From Mesorhizobium waimense (lineage in GTDB: Bacteria; Pseudomonadota; Alphaproteobacteria; Rhizobiales; Rhizobiaceae), in assembly GCF_003601975.1 (NCBI RefSeq), contig NZ_QZWZ01000020.1:1-64000 (forward strand): a stretch of 64,000 bases of DNA. Reading direction: 5' to 3'. The notes beneath the pieces are model-generated. The model had not been told where the DNA came from. It searched no databases and saw only the letters and a program-made list of their open reading frames with translations. Of this stretch, positions 51,532 through 59,761 are shown piece by piece; the stretch's first letter is position 1; every line of letters begins with the position of its first letter. The translations under genes were made by a program, and so were the position numbers.

Positions 51532-53600
51532 GTCCCGCAGACCACAAACACAAGCAGCGCGGCGCCGCCGACGATCTGCCGCCCGAGATCGACCTCGAGG
51601 ACGATGCGGCCGAGGAGATCGCCGAGCCGGAAACCACCTCGGCCGCACCCGACGTCGCCTTCACCGCAATAGACTGGACGCCACATGCCGGCGATGCCGA
51701 CGGCATGGTCGGAGCTGAGGTCATCCAGACCTTGGTCAAGCGGCTGCCCAATGCGCCCGGCGTCTACCGCATGATGAATGCAGCCGGCGACGTGCTCTAT
51801 GTCGGCAAGGCGCGCAGCCTGAAGAAGCGGGTGACCAACTACGCGCAGGGGCGCTTCCACACCAGTCGCATCGGCCGCATGGTGCGCGAGACGTCGACGA
51901 TGGAGTTCGTCGTCACCCGCACCGAGATCGAGGCGCTGCTTCTCGAAGCCAATCTTATCAAGCGCTTGCGGCCGCGATTCAATGTGCTGATGCGCGACGA
52001 CAAGTCGTTTCCCTATATCTTGCTGACCGGCGACCACGTCTCGCCCGGCATCTACAAGCATCGCGGCGCGCGCTCGCGCAAAGGCGACTATTTCGGCCCC
52101 TTCGCCTCGGCCGGCGCCGTCGGGCGCACCATCAATTCGCTGCAGCGCGCCTTCCTGCTGAGAAGCTGCACTAACTCCTTCTACGAGAACCGTACACGGC
52201 CTTGCCTGCTTTACCAGATCAAGCGCTGCGCCGCCCCGTGCACCGGCGAGATATCGCACCAGGACTATGCGGAGCTGGTCAGCGAGGCGAAAGATTTCCT
52301 GTCGGGCCGCAGCCAGAAGGTGAAGACGGAAATCTCCGGCGCCATGCAGCAGGCCTCTCAAGACCTCGATTTCGAGCGCGCCGCAATCTATCGCGACCGG
52401 CTGGCGGCGCTGTCGCATGTGCAGAGCCACCAGGGCATCAACCCGCAGACGGTGGAAGAGGCGGACGTCTTCGCCATCCATCAGGAAGGCGGCCAGGTCT
52501 GCATCCAGGTGTTCTTCTTCCGCACCGGCCAGAACTGGGGCAATCGGGCCTATTTCCCCAAGGCCGATCCGGCGCTGGAGGGATCGGAAGTGCTTGGTTC
52601 TTTCCTGGCGCAGTTCTACGACGATAAGCCGACGCCGCGCGCCGTTCTTCTGTCGCATGGCGTCGAGGAGCAGGAGCTTCTGGCGGAGGCGCTCTCCACC
52701 CGCGCCGGCCGCAAGGTGTCGATCACCGTGCCGCAGCGCGGCGAGAAGAAGGACCTGACCGACAATGCGCTGCAGAATGCGCGCGAGGCGCTGGGCCGCC
52801 GGCTGGCCGAAACCTCGACGCAGACGCGGCTGCTGACAGGTTTTGCCGAGACCTTCGGCATGGCAAAGCCGCCGGTGCGCATCGAGGTCTACGACAATTC
52901 GCACATCATGGGCACTAACGCCGTCGGCGCCATGGTCGTCGCCGGGCCGGAAGGGTTCGTCAAGAACCAGTACAGGAAGTTCAACATCCGCTCGACCGAG
53001 ATCACGCCGGGCGACGATTTCGGCATGATGCGCGAGGTGATGGAGCGGCGCTTTTCGCGGCTGCTGAAGGAGCATGGTGATGCGCCGCGAGGCGCGGACG
53101 TCGAGGGCGAGACGGAAGAAGACATCGAGGGCTATGGCGGCTTCCCGGCCTGGCCCGACGTCATCCTGATCGACGGCGGCCAGGGCCAGATGAGTGCGGT
53201 GCGCAAGATCCTGTCCGATCTCGGCATCGAGGACCGCGTCGTGGCCATCGGCATCGCCAAGGGCCAGGATCGCGACGCCGGCCGCGAGCGCTTCTTCGTC
53301 AAGGGCAGGGACTCGTTTTCGCTGCCGGTGCGCGATCCCGTGCTCTATTTCGTCCAGCGGCTGCGCGACGAGGTGCACCGCTTCGCCATCGGCTCGCACC
53401 GCGCGCGGCGCAAGAAGGAGATGGTCAAGAGCCCGCTCGACGAGATCAGCGGCATCGGCCCCGGCCGCAAGCGCGCGCTGCTCCTGCATTTCGGCACGGC
53501 AAAAGCGGTCAGCCGCGCGGCGGTCGAGGATCTGGTCAAGGTCGACGGCATTTCCGAGCAGGTGGCCAAGCTGGTCTACAATCATTTCCACGAGAGTTGA
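51528..53600 (+). CDS. uvrC: Excinuclease ABC subunit C
   Basis: A 690-residue nucleotide-excision repair nuclease. An acidic N-terminal extension of about 60 residues precedes the GIY-YIG domain (GVYRMMNAAGDVLYVGKA). Then come the UVR region, the RNase H-like half (YDNSHIMGTNAVGAMV, LIDGGQGQ) and the C-terminal double HhH (ISGIGPGRKRALL). All key parts are intact. Its ATG overlaps the SDR stop. Confidence 0.93.
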   Translation: MSPADHKHKQRGAADDLPPEIDLEDDAAEEIAEPETTSAAPDVAFTAIDWTPHAGDADGMVGAEVIQTLVKRLPNAPGVYRMMNAAGDVLYVGKARSLKKRVTNYAQGRFHTSRIGRMVRETSTMEFVVTRTEIEALLLEANLIKRLRPRFNVLMRDDKSFPYILLTGDHVSPGIYKHRGARSRKGDYFGPFASAGAVGRTINSLQRAFLLRSCTNSFYENRTRPCLLYQIKRCAAPCTGEISHQDYAELVSEAKDFLSGRSQKVKTEISGAMQQASQDLDFERAAIYRDRLAALSHVQSHQGINPQTVEEADVFAIHQEGGQVCIQVFFFRTGQNWGNRAYFPKADPALEGSEVLGSFLAQFYDDKPTPRAVLLSHGVEEQELLAEALSTRAGRKVSITVPQRGEKKDLTDNALQNAREALGRRLAETSTQTRLLTGFAETFGMAKPPVRIEVYDNSHIMGTNAVGAMVVAGPEGFVKNQYRKFNIRSTEITPGDDFGMMREVMERRFSRLLKEHGDAPRGADVEGETEEDIEGYGGFPAWPDVILIDGGQGQMSAVRKILSDLGIEDRVVAIGIAKGQDRDAGRERFFVKGRDSFSLPVRDPVLYFVQRLRDEVHRFAIGSHRARRKKEMVKSPLDEISGIGPGRKRALLLHFGTAKAVSRAAVEDLVKVDGISEQVAKLVYNHFHES

Positions 53601-53739
53601 CGAGGTGTATCGCTATTCAGCCGGCCTGACCTGAATTTCGATACGCCCGGGTCTTTTCGGCTGGCCAATCGAAATTGTTCTGTTGACCCCCCACATTCGC
53701 TTCTGATTTGAGTACGCAGGCAGAAAGAGTCCCAAAAAT

Positions 53740-54336
53740 ATGGCCCAGCGCGCGTTCAACCTGCCCAACATGCTCACCTACGCCCGCATCCTCGCGGTGC
53801 CGCTGGTCGTGCTGTGTTTTTTCCTTGAGGGCCATCTGAAGTCGAGCGACTTCGCCCGCTGGTTGGCTCTGGCCATTTTCCTGCTCGCTTCGATCACCGA
53901 TTACTTCGACGGCTATTTTGCACGAGCCTGGAAGCAGACCTCCAACATCGGCAAGATGCTCGACCCGATTGCCGACAAATTGCTGGTCGCCACCTGCCTG
54001 CTGCTTTTAGCCGCCGACACCGATCGCCATGCCGGCATCGCCGGCTGGTCGCTATGGGCGGCGATCATCATCCTGTGCCGTGAGATCCTGGTCTCGGGAC
54101 TGCGCGAATATCTGGCCGCGCTGAAAGTGTCGGTGCCGGTGACTCAACTGGCCAAATGGAAGACCACCATCCAAATGGTCGCCATCGCCTTCCTGCTCGC
54201 CGGCCCGGCCGGCGACAAGATCTTCCCGCTGACCACGCAGACCGGGCTGGTGCTGCTGTGGATCGCCGCCCTGGTCACGCTCTATACCGGCTATGACTAT
54301 TTCCGCGCCGGCCTGAAGCACATCATGGACGAGTGA
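53740..54336 (+). CDS. pgsA: CDP-diacylglycerol-glycerol-3-phosphate 3-phosphatidyltransferase
   Basis: A 198-residue membrane enzyme for phosphatidylglycerol synthesis. The CDP-alcohol phosphatidyltransferase motif D-x2-D-G-x2-A-R-x8-G-x3-D-x3-D is exact, with Asp54, Asp57, Gly58, Ala61, Arg62, Gly71, Asp75 and Asp79. About five helices. It follows uvrC by 139 nt and immediately precedes moaD. Confidence 0.92.
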   Translation: MAQRAFNLPNMLTYARILAVPLVVLCFFLEGHLKSSDFARWLALAIFLLASITDYFDGYFARAWKQTSNIGKMLDPIADKLLVATCLLLLAADTDRHAGIAGWSLWAAIIILCREILVSGLREYLAALKVSVPVTQLAKWKTTIQMVAIAFLLAGPAGDKIFPLTTQTGLVLLWIAALVTLYTGYDYFRAGLKHIMDE

Positions 54337-54337
54337 C

Positions 54338-54595
54338 GTGGCAACCAAGCTCATCTATTTCGCCTGGGTGCGCGAGCGGATCGGCAAGCCGGAAGAGGAT
54401 GTCGAACTGCCCGCCGGCATCGAGACCGTCGCCGACCTTCTGCGCTGGCTGAAGTCGCGCGGCGAGGAATACGAGCACGCGTTGCAATATCCCGACGTGA
54501 TCCGCGTCGCCATCAACCAGGAACATGTCGAGCACCGCGAGAAGATCGCCGGCGCGCGGGAGATCGCGCTGTTCCCGCCGATGACCGGGGGCTGA
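54338..54595 (+). CDS. moaD: Molybdopterin synthase small subunit
   Basis: An 85-residue ubiquitin-fold sulfur carrier. It ends in Gly-Gly (PPMTGG), which is thiocarboxylated and donates sulfur to cPMP. The start is a GTG one base after the pgsA stop. The moaE gene follows after 4 nt, so both subunits are made together. Confidence 0.92.
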   Translation: MATKLIYFAWVRERIGKPEEDVELPAGIETVADLLRWLKSRGEEYEHALQYPDVIRVAINQEHVEHREKIAGAREIALFPPMTGG

Positions 54596-54599
54596 AACC

Positions 54600-55079
54600 A
54601 TGTCCGGCGTGGTGGTGCCTGTCGTGCGCATCCAGCGCGAAGATTTCGACGTCGCCGCCGAGATCGCCAGGCTGACCGAAGGTCGAGCCGACATCGGCGC
54701 CGTGGTGACGTTCTGCGGTCTCTGCCGCGACGAGCAGGGCCGGCTGTCGGCCCTCGAACTCGAACATTATCCCGGCATGGCCGAGGCCGAGATCGCCCGC
54801 ATCGCCGGCGAGGCGATCGAACGCTGGCCGCTGCAGGGCCTCACCGTCATCCACCGCCACGGCAAGGTCCGGCCGGGCGAGAACATCGTTCTCGTGGTGA
54901 CGGCTTCCGCGCATCGCCAGGCGGCATTCGAGGCGGCGAACTTTTTGATGGACTACCTGAAGTCGCGGGCGCCGTTCTGGAAGAAGGAGCACCATGCCGA
55001 CGGTTCCGCGGGCGGCTGGGTCGACGCCAAGGAGATCGACGACAAGGCCGCCGGCCGCTGGAAGGCGCCGTCCAAATAA
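54600..55079 (+). CDS. moaE: Molybdopterin synthase catalytic subunit
   Basis: A 159-residue MoaE. GAVVTFCGLCRDEQ, LELEHYPGMAE, IHRHGKV and the late FWKKEH segment with the catalytic lysines are present. It pairs with MoaD to convert cPMP to molybdopterin. It closes the uvrC-pgsA-moaD-moaE block. Confidence 0.93.
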   Translation: MSGVVVPVVRIQREDFDVAAEIARLTEGRADIGAVVTFCGLCRDEQGRLSALELEHYPGMAEAEIARIAGEAIERWPLQGLTVIHRHGKVRPGENIVLVVTASAHRQAAFEAANFLMDYLKSRAPFWKKEHHADGSAGGWVDAKEIDDKAAGRWKAPSK

Positions 55080-55157
55080 ACTCTCACGCAGCCATTCATT
55101 GACCGCAATCCTTTGGCCAATTTGCTGCCATCGGTCAGCCTGGGCAAGGGAGAAGGT

Positions 55158-55922
55158 CATGCTCGACAGGATCGCCGAATTCTTCATCTTTGGTTTCGTG
55201 CCGCTGGTCGTCGGCATGCTGGCGGTGCCGGAAATGTCCAATGCCGCCGAAAAGACCCTGAAGGGCGAGGTGATGTATCGCGAGCGCATCGCATTGCCGC
55301 CCAATGCCGTGCTCTCCGTCCAGCTTGCCGACGTGTCGCTGGCCGATGCGCCGGCGGCGATCATCGGCGAGCGCAAGCCGGCGCCGGCCGGCCAGGTGCC
55401 GATCAAGTTCGAGATCAGCTTCGATCCCCAGGTGATCCGCCCGAACATGACCTACGCGCTGCAGGCGCGCATTACCGTCGAAGACAGGCTGATATTCATC
55501 TCCGATACGCGCCATCAGGTCGACCCGCTGAGCGATGCGCCGCAGACGATCATGCTGAAGATGGTGGCGCCGGACGACAAGGCGGCCGGCGCTCTGCTCG
55601 GGCAGAGCTGGCTGGTCGAATACATCGACGGCATCGGCGTCATTGCGGAGCCGCAGGCGACGTTCCGGGTAAGCGAAGCCGGCAAGGCCGGCGGCAGCGG
55701 CCCCTGCAACGTCTATTTCGCCACCGCGAAGGTCGACGGTTCGACGATCGCCATCAGCGAGATCGGCTCGACCTCAAGGCCTGCGCGCCTGATGTCATGG
55801 CCGAGGAGAAGGCGCTGTTCGAGGCGCTGGCCAGGGCCGCCTCCTACCATGTCGATGCAGGCAAGCTCACCATCACCGACAAGGACGGCAAGGACATCCT
55901 GCGCTTCAACGCCGCGAGCTGA
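55158..55922 (+). pseudogene. YbaY-META two-domain exported protein, frameshifted
   Basis: From ATG 55158 the frame encodes a hydrophobic N-terminus, a YbaY-like domain (LKGEVMYRERIALPPNAVLSV) and the first half of a META/HslJ-like domain (GQSWLVEYIDGIGVI, GPCNVYF). Near 55771-55776 the frame is lost; the rest of META (KACAPDVMAEEKALFEAL, LTITDKDGKDILRF) continues in another frame to 55922. Adding one base there gives STxKACAPDVM, as in intact relatives. Without correction the first frame would run on to 56478, against ndk. Confidence 0.72.
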
Positions 55923-55984
55923 CCGTCGGACGATCTTTGCGCTGCCGAGGCAGCACCCGCCTCTGAGCGATGCTGGGGCTGGGC

Positions 55985-56015
55985 GAAAAAAAGGCCGGCG
56001 AAACGCCGGCCTTTT
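55985..56015 (-). terminator. Intrinsic terminator of ndk
   Basis: AAGGCCGGCG-AAA-CGCCGGCCTT stem with eight T on the minus strand. It lies 20 nt past the ndk stop and has a short T-run on plus as well, so it may also end the YbaY-META transcript. Confidence 0.85.
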
Positions 56016-56034
56016 GACTGCATGGTCCGCCGGC

Positions 56035-56457
56035 TCAGCCGACGATCTCGGTGTCGGAGAACCAGTACTTGATCTCCTGCGCGGCGGTCTCCGGCGCGTC
56101 CGAGCCGTGCACGGAATTCTCGCCGATCGACAGCGCGTGCACCTTGCGGATGGTGCCTTCGGCGGCGTTGGCCGGGTTGGTGGCGCCCATTACTTCGCGG
56201 TTCTTGGCAATGGCGTTTTCGCCTTCCAGCACCTGAACAATGGTCGGCGCCGAGGACATGAACTCCACCAGCTCGCCGAAGAACGGACGCTCCTTGTGCA
56301 CGGCATAAAAGCCTTCCGCCTCGCGGCGGCTCATCCACACCCGGCGCGAAGCAATGACGCGCAGGCCGGCATCCTCAAGCATCTGGGTGATGGCACCGGT
56401 GAGATTGCGCCGCGTCGCGTCGGGCTTGATCATGGAGAAGGTGCGTTCGATCGCCAT
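56035..56457 (-). CDS. ndk: Nucleoside diphosphate kinase
   Basis: A 140-residue enzyme that phosphorylates NDPs to NTPs through a phospho-histidine. The active site is NSVHGSDAPETA (His117), and the N-terminal ERTFSMIKPDATRRN is the family start. Length is normal. A terminator follows. Confidence 0.95.
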   Translation of the reverse strand: MAIERTFSMIKPDATRRNLTGAITQMLEDAGLRVIASRRVWMSRREAEGFYAVHKERPFFGELVEFMSSAPTIVQVLEGENAIAKNREVMGATNPANAAEGTIRKVHALSIGENSVHGSDAPETAAQEIKYWFSDTEIVG

Positions 56458-56637
56458 TGGGTCGTCCTTGCTTTTTGAGAATGGGAATTGGAGTGGCGGG
56501 CTCTATACAAGCCGCTTCGGTCCTTGCCAAGGGGAGGCGGCTTCTGGCCAAGGCCGGATGTTTGCGGGATAATTAGACGGCTGCACGCGGACCTGGGCGC
56601 CAGGTCGGGGAGCATCGCGGCAGCGGAGCCGAAGGCG

Positions 56638-56838
56638 ATGAACTGGCCTTACGTCAAACGCGGCGACTTCACCGGCATCCTCTTCGTGGCCGTTCTTTTC
56701 ACCGTCATCACCCTGGTCCTGCTGTTCCTGCCCCAGCTGAAGCAGGATTTCGGCCTTGGCCCGGAATGGCAATGCGCGCGCATGGAGGAGGGCGATCCAA
56801 TCTGCGTCAGGCTGGTCCAAGAGGATGAAGCGAGATAG
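56638..56838 (+). CDS. Small single-helix membrane protein
   Basis: A 66-residue protein with one transmembrane helix (GILFVAVLFTVITLVLLFL) and an acidic C-terminal part with two Cys (WQCARMEEGDPICVR). Unknown function, but the amphipathic layout and the ndk-bluB context recur in rhizobia as far as I can judge. It ends 6 nt before the stop of the old bluB end (56845) and so was once convergent with bluB. Confidence 0.65.
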   Translation: MNWPYVKRGDFTGILFVAVLFTVITLVLLFLPQLKQDFGLGPEWQCARMEEGDPICVRLVQEDEAR

Positions 56839-56848
56839 CCGGCACTAC

Positions 56849-56897
56849 CGCCTGATCATCACCGGCGGCCGCCGCTGCTCCCAGCCCTCGCGCTGCA
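56849..56897. repeat. 49-bp direct repeat, left copy (old bluB 3' end)
   Basis: Identical to 59766-59814. On the minus strand it encodes the last residues of BluB (QREGWEQRRPPVMIR), and its own stop (TAG) follows at 56845-56847. It is what remains of the original bluB end and marks the left border of the islet. Confidence 0.85.
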
Positions 56898-57148
56898 TGA
56901 AGCGGATTTTCGTTCGGAAAAGCGGTCAGGGCACGGGGCGACGTCTATGCCTCGCATCGATCGATGCCGCGCGAAGCAACGGCTATGCGTTCATGCGACT
57001 CGACACCGCCAATTTGCTCATCGAAACGATCGCTTTGTGCAGGTCCGTCGGCTTCCGCGACTGCCCCGCCTACAACGAGTATCCCGACGAGCTCCTGCCC
57101 CATATCGTCTTCATGGATGTGCCGCTCAGAGCCGCTGAAGCGGATTAG
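56897..57148 (+). pseudogene. GNAT acetyltransferase, C-terminal fragment
   Basis: About 83 codons with the last part of a GNAT domain: GQGTGRRLCLASIDAAR is a degraded acetyl-CoA loop, followed by MRLDTANLLIETIALCRSVGFRD and IVFMDVPL. The front half is missing, cut exactly at the 49-bp repeat (the repeat's last base is the A of a fortuitous ATG). The remnant is not expected to be active. Confidence 0.7.
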
Positions 57149-57188
57149 ACCGAGCTCATCAAGGCGGATTAGACCGATGTCATCAAGC
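57141..57188. repeat. 24-bp tandem repeat, two copies
   Basis: CGGATTAGACCGAGCTCATC and its near copy start at 57141 and 57165; the units differ at about three positions. The first contains the GNAT-fragment stop. Possibly slippage in decaying DNA. Confidence 0.6.
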
Positions 57189-57408
57189 TGATGGTCATTG
57201 AGATAACTGAGTGGCGCGAGTTCAGGCCATGTATCGAGATTTGATCTTGGCTGCCTCCCGAAACACGCCGCGAGCTTGTGGTAGAGGGAAATTGACCATC
57301 CGGACATAGGGGTTTCCAACGACCGAAGGGTTCGACTTCGGCCCCGCTTTGCGTTGATCGGGATATCGGGGCTGAAGGCTGCGAAAGGGCGGCCTAGCGG
57401 AATGGGTC

Positions 57409-58788
57409 TCAGCCCCAGTTGCTGTCGTGCTCCGCGTGCGTACTGAGGTAGGCGCCCGGCGCGAAATGCGTGTCGTAGAACTCTGTGTCGAGCCGATGCG
57501 CTTGGAGATACATCAGGTTGAAGATCGCCGGCACTGTGGCCGGGAATCTGCCGAAGGTATCGTATATATACTGGGCCATCGCGGACACGCAGTCGACGAA
57601 CTCCGCTCCCATCGGCGCGGCGCTGGTGCGGACCATCTCCGAGTGCTTGTAGGGGCCTTTTGTCTCGCCATGGAACGGCCCGCCCTTACCGAACTTGCGC
57701 TCGACCACCGCTTCCACAGCGGCGCGCATGTCCGGAAAATGCGGCGGGCAGTGTGCCTCGAACACGCCCGGCAGTCCGGTCACATGAGGCAGTGGTTTTC
57801 CGGGGATCATGTCGAACCGGAATCCGAGACCGGGAACGGCGGGATCACCGCTGGCGCCCTGAACCGTGAATGGGTTGAGGCCATCGTACATCCAGCCACC
57901 GAGACCAAGTGCCTGCAGCATTAGGGCGCCCGCGTAGCAGGCCGTCGAGGTTTCAACGGTGACTTCGGTGAGAGCCAGCTGCTCTACGAACGTCAGCGGA
58001 TACGGATTCTGCAGATCCACCAGCCCGGCGAAGTTTTCGAGCCCTGGGATTGGCCGGCCATTGACGTCGTCGTAGACGCAGGCCCCGTTCTGAACGAGGT
58101 AGCAAAGCGTGAGCACCATGTGCTGAGCGAGATCCGCGACAGGAATGATCAGCGTGCTGCCGGCAACATTGCCACACCACTCGTTGTGCATCTCCATGTG
58201 CTCGGGAGTGCGCGGGATGTTTAGCCGCTGATCCGCCAGTTTGACAATGCGCGACCGGTGTGCCCCGAGATACGCGTCCAAGTCGGTCTCGCCGCCGGTC
58301 GACATGATGGACGCCATGTCCCGCGTCGGCAGGAAATAGACCCCGGTATCGTCGGTGAAGAATATCTCCGACGTGTGAAACCCTGCCGAAGACGGGAATG
58401 TGCGGCCACCGGCGGCGCCCGCATAGTTCGGCATTTTTGGAGCGTAGTGTTTGTTGTGCGGAATGAGATTTGCCCATCCCGTATTGCCCGCTACCGTGCT
58501 CAAGAGCAGCATCTTTTCCATCTCGGTGATTGGCGCCGCAAGTTTTTTTGAGGTATAGGCAAGAGGACCGTCCGGTATGGATGCGCCCTTCGCAAAACGC
58601 CGTGAGCGGCGCCCATGAATCGCTTGGATCAGTGGAAAATTGGTGACTTGCGCAAGGCCGCGCTCCGGGGCAGTACTGGCATCGTTTTGCTGGTTCACCG
58701 GAGTGGCGCCGGACGCGATGCCAGTCAGCAGGCCACTTGCACCGATCACGGATGCACCCAGTACGTTTCTGCGGGTTTTGTCGAACAT
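57409..58788 (-). CDS. Tat-exported nitroreductase-like protein
   Basis: A 459-residue protein. The N-terminus MFDKTRRNVLGASVIG is a twin-arginine signal, with cleavage near GIASGATP. The body recalls nitroreductase-fold flavoproteins: HGRRSRRFAKGASIPDG with the FMN-binding Arg pair, STVAGNTGW, and the late ACYAGALMLQALGLGGWMYDG helix with the family Gly-rich turn. It is much longer than usual nitroreductases (about 200 residues). Export by Tat fits a folded cofactor protein. GGAGACAG precedes ATG 58788. It is divergent from a TetR gene and lies inside the repeat-bounded islet. Function unknown. Confidence 0.6.
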   Translation of the reverse strand: MFDKTRRNVLGASVIGASGLLTGIASGATPVNQQNDASTAPERGLAQVTNFPLIQAIHGRRSRRFAKGASIPDGPLAYTSKKLAAPITEMEKMLLLSTVAGNTGWANLIPHNKHYAPKMPNYAGAAGGRTFPSSAGFHTSEIFFTDDTGVYFLPTRDMASIMSTGGETDLDAYLGAHRSRIVKLADQRLNIPRTPEHMEMHNEWCGNVAGSTLIIPVADLAQHMVLTLCYLVQNGACVYDDVNGRPIPGLENFAGLVDLQNPYPLTFVEQLALTEVTVETSTACYAGALMLQALGLGGWMYDGLNPFTVQGASGDPAVPGLGFRFDMIPGKPLPHVTGLPGVFEAHCPPHFPDMRAAVEAVVERKFGKGGPFHGETKGPYKHSEMVRTSAAPMGAEFVDCVSAMAQYIYDTFGRFPATVPAIFNLMYLQAHRLDTEFYDTHFAPGAYLSTHAEHDSNWG

Positions 58789-59030
58789 TGTTCTGTCTCC
58801 TGCGGCGCGTCGGCGAATTGAGTTCAGCCAGCGGATGCGCCGTCTAGTTCGTGGTTTCGTGTGCCCAGAACATCCACGGTCCAGCGTTCCAAAACCAGTT
58901 GGCTTACGGTACACTGATCACAAATCGAAGATTGTTGTTTAAAGACAATGTCTTGCAGAGCCGCAGCCGGCATGTCCGCCCGCCGCCGTCGCAGGATTTT
59001 GTACTGATGGTCTAGAAAGCGGGTATGCCT

Positions 59031-59664
59031 TGAGCACAAATATACGCGGGAGTTCGACGCGACAGCGCATTATGGACGTCGCCCAGGACGCTGTTCTGCT
59101 GAAGGGCTTCGAAGCGACGTCGATCGATGAAATCGTCGCGGCCGTAGAGATATCCAAGGGCGGCTTTTTCTACCATTTTGCCGACAAGAACGCGTTGGCT
59201 CAGGCGTTGATCAGGCGCTACATCGAGGAAGAGGATCGTATTTTCGACGACTTGTTCGGCAGGGCCGGCGAACTCAATGACGACCCATTGCATGCCATGC
59301 TGATCGGCCTGAAAATGCTAGCGGAACTGTTCGAGAATTTGCCGGACGCCCACCCCGGGTGTCTGGTCGCCACGACCGCCTATCAGGACAGGATGTTCGA
59401 CGCCGAGGTTCGCGAGTTGAATCGTTCTGCAATCCTGGGCTGGCGTGCCAGATTTCTCGCAATGCTCGAGGACATCCGGGCGTTATACCCCCCAACGAGC
59501 CGGTCGACATCGACGCGCTCGCCGATATGGTCATGGGTGTAGCCGAAGGAGGTATCGTTCTGTCCAAGGCGTTGAATGAGCCGAGTGCACTGCCGGCGCA
59601 AATCATGCTGTTCCGGACCTATCTGAAACTGCTCTTCAGCCCTCGTTTGAAGCCAGCGCTTTGA
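59031..59664 (+). pseudogene. TetR-family regulator, frameshifted at a C6 run
   Basis: The frame (TTG start near 59030) encodes an intact HTH (KGFEATSIDEIVAAVEISKGGFFYHFADKNAL) and most of the ligand domain, but stops at 59542. The last part (NEPVDIDALADMVMGVAEGG, LFRTYLKLLFSPRLKPAL) is in another frame to 59664. The break coincides with six C at 59488-59493. One base fewer or more there restores a normal TetR of about 211 residues. It is divergent from the nitroreductase-like gene, its likely target. Confidence 0.72.
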
Positions 59665-59761
59665 GCCGGCGGCCAGCTAGTGGTAGGGTCGATCAAGGCC
59701 CGCGGTTGTTCCGCCGTCGAAGCTGGAGCTCCAGCCCCAAACCATGGGCAGCTTTTTTCAC

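Noticed and set aside
51429..53591. A 720-codon leftward open frame antisense to uvrC
   Set aside because: It mirrors the high-GC codon pattern of uvrC, has no start site or family motifs, and uvrC is complete on the other strand.
54994..56478. One 494-codon rightward frame running through moaE, the YbaY-META gene and antisense ndk
   Set aside because: Only its middle part is real; the tail is antisense to ndk and arises because the META domain is frameshifted.
57409..58788. Vanadium-type haloperoxidase as the identity of the Tat-exported protein
   Set aside because: The vanadate-binding motifs are not present; the RRSRRF segment and the late Gly-rich helix fit a nitroreductase-like fold better.
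59480..59500. Programmed ribosomal frameshifting at the C6 run
   Set aside because: No downstream pseudoknot or stimulatory Shine-Dalgarno-like element was seen and TetR proteins are not known to use it; slippage or error is simpler.
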